From assembly GCA_029298735.1 (NCBI GenBank), contig JANSLP010000396.1:1-27250 (forward strand): a stretch of DNA of 27,250 nucleotides, given 5' to 3'. Both the position numbers and the translations under genes were made by a program. Position 1 is the first letter of the stretch; each line of letters opens with the position of its first letter. Shown here in pieces: positions 27,168 through 27,250 of the stretch. The notes under the pieces were generated by a model. The model searched no databases, was not told the DNA's origin, and saw nothing but the letters and a program-made list of their open reading frames with translations. The DNA is from Ophiostoma sp. CBS 140.51. Taxonomy: Eukaryota; Ascomycota; Sordariomycetes; Ophiostomatales; Ophiostomataceae.

Positions 27168-27250
27168 TGTCGCTGTAAGTGAGGCTTCAATTGGTGGCAA
27201 TCGGCGATGTTTGGCAATGTCGACTGAAAGATGCTTCACTTTTCAATCGG
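27168..27250. repeat. 83-bp direct repeat, copy B, cut by the window end
   Basis: Identical to 13602-13684. With one mismatch the match extends left through a short G-rich stretch to about 27161, where it meets the G10 run. No MDR coding sequence follows on the left, so this is not a complete second gene copy. Confidence 0.97.

Larger units (their letters stand above)
26168..27250. other. Right-end region without genes
   Basis: Contains the promoter of the 589-aa gene (left part), repeat copy 2 (26639-26922), a run of ten G at 27150-27159, and repeat copy B (27168-27250) at the very edge. I see no coding sequence; frames through repeat copy 2 are short and not protein-like. Confidence 0.65.

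Noticed and set aside
1..27250. tRNA or 5S rRNA genes and CRISPR arrays
   Set aside because: I scanned for T-loop-like GTTCRANNC motifs with pairing arms and for spaced identical repeats and found none; a covariance-model search would be more sensitive.

Overview
The window looks like nuclear DNA of a filamentous ascomycete (Pezizomycotina, probably Sordariomycetes). Several things point that way: short GT-AG introns (56-94 nt) with fungal CTRAC-like branch sites, GC-rich third codon positions, CT-rich 5' leaders, and the gene families present (CE15 glucuronoyl esterase, fungal ZIP transporter, diaminopropionate ammonia-lyase, AKR8-type reductase, arabinitol/sorbitol-type dehydrogenase). The species cannot be named from this sequence. 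I support eleven protein-coding genes and see no tRNA, rRNA, CRISPR array or recognisable transposase or reverse transcriptase.

Left half (1-13.5 kb), six apparently intronless genes: a charged coiled-coil protein (minus); a PLP-dependent diaminopropionate ammonia-lyase (plus); a large uncharacterised fungal protein (plus); a ZIP zinc transporter (minus); a secreted CE15 glucuronoyl-esterase-like protein whose usual catalytic Glu position is Ser (minus); and a zinc-free MDR quinone-oxidoreductase-like enzyme (minus). The first two genes diverge from a 2.07-kb spacer holding GATA sites, a perfect TGACGTCA site and short tandem repeats. Several apparent open frames in this half begin at GTG or TTG; the starts given here are the first plausible ATGs.

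Right half (15.6-23.8 kb), four genes with introns: an aldo/keto reductase (1 intron), a transketolase/dihydroxyacetone-synthase-like protein (2 introns), a zinc-dependent polyol dehydrogenase of the arabinitol/sorbitol type (4 introns), and a Sde182/DUF1593 nucleoside-hydrolase-like protein (1 intron). The last two are divergent from a shared 470-bp promoter, and the transketolase converges on the dehydrogenase. Together they look like a small sugar/polyol catabolic cluster that I do not recognise as a described pathway.

Right end (23.9-27.25 kb): an uncharacterised 589-aa protein gene (minus) lies between two direct copies of a ~280-bp dispersed repeat, about 90% identical by eye. The repeat is built like a fungal promoter (ATTGG, TATA, CT tract). 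The last 83 bases of the window exactly repeat a stretch of the MDR gene's 5' leader 13.5 kb away and are preceded by a 10-G run. This is either a segmental duplication or an assembly-edge artefact.
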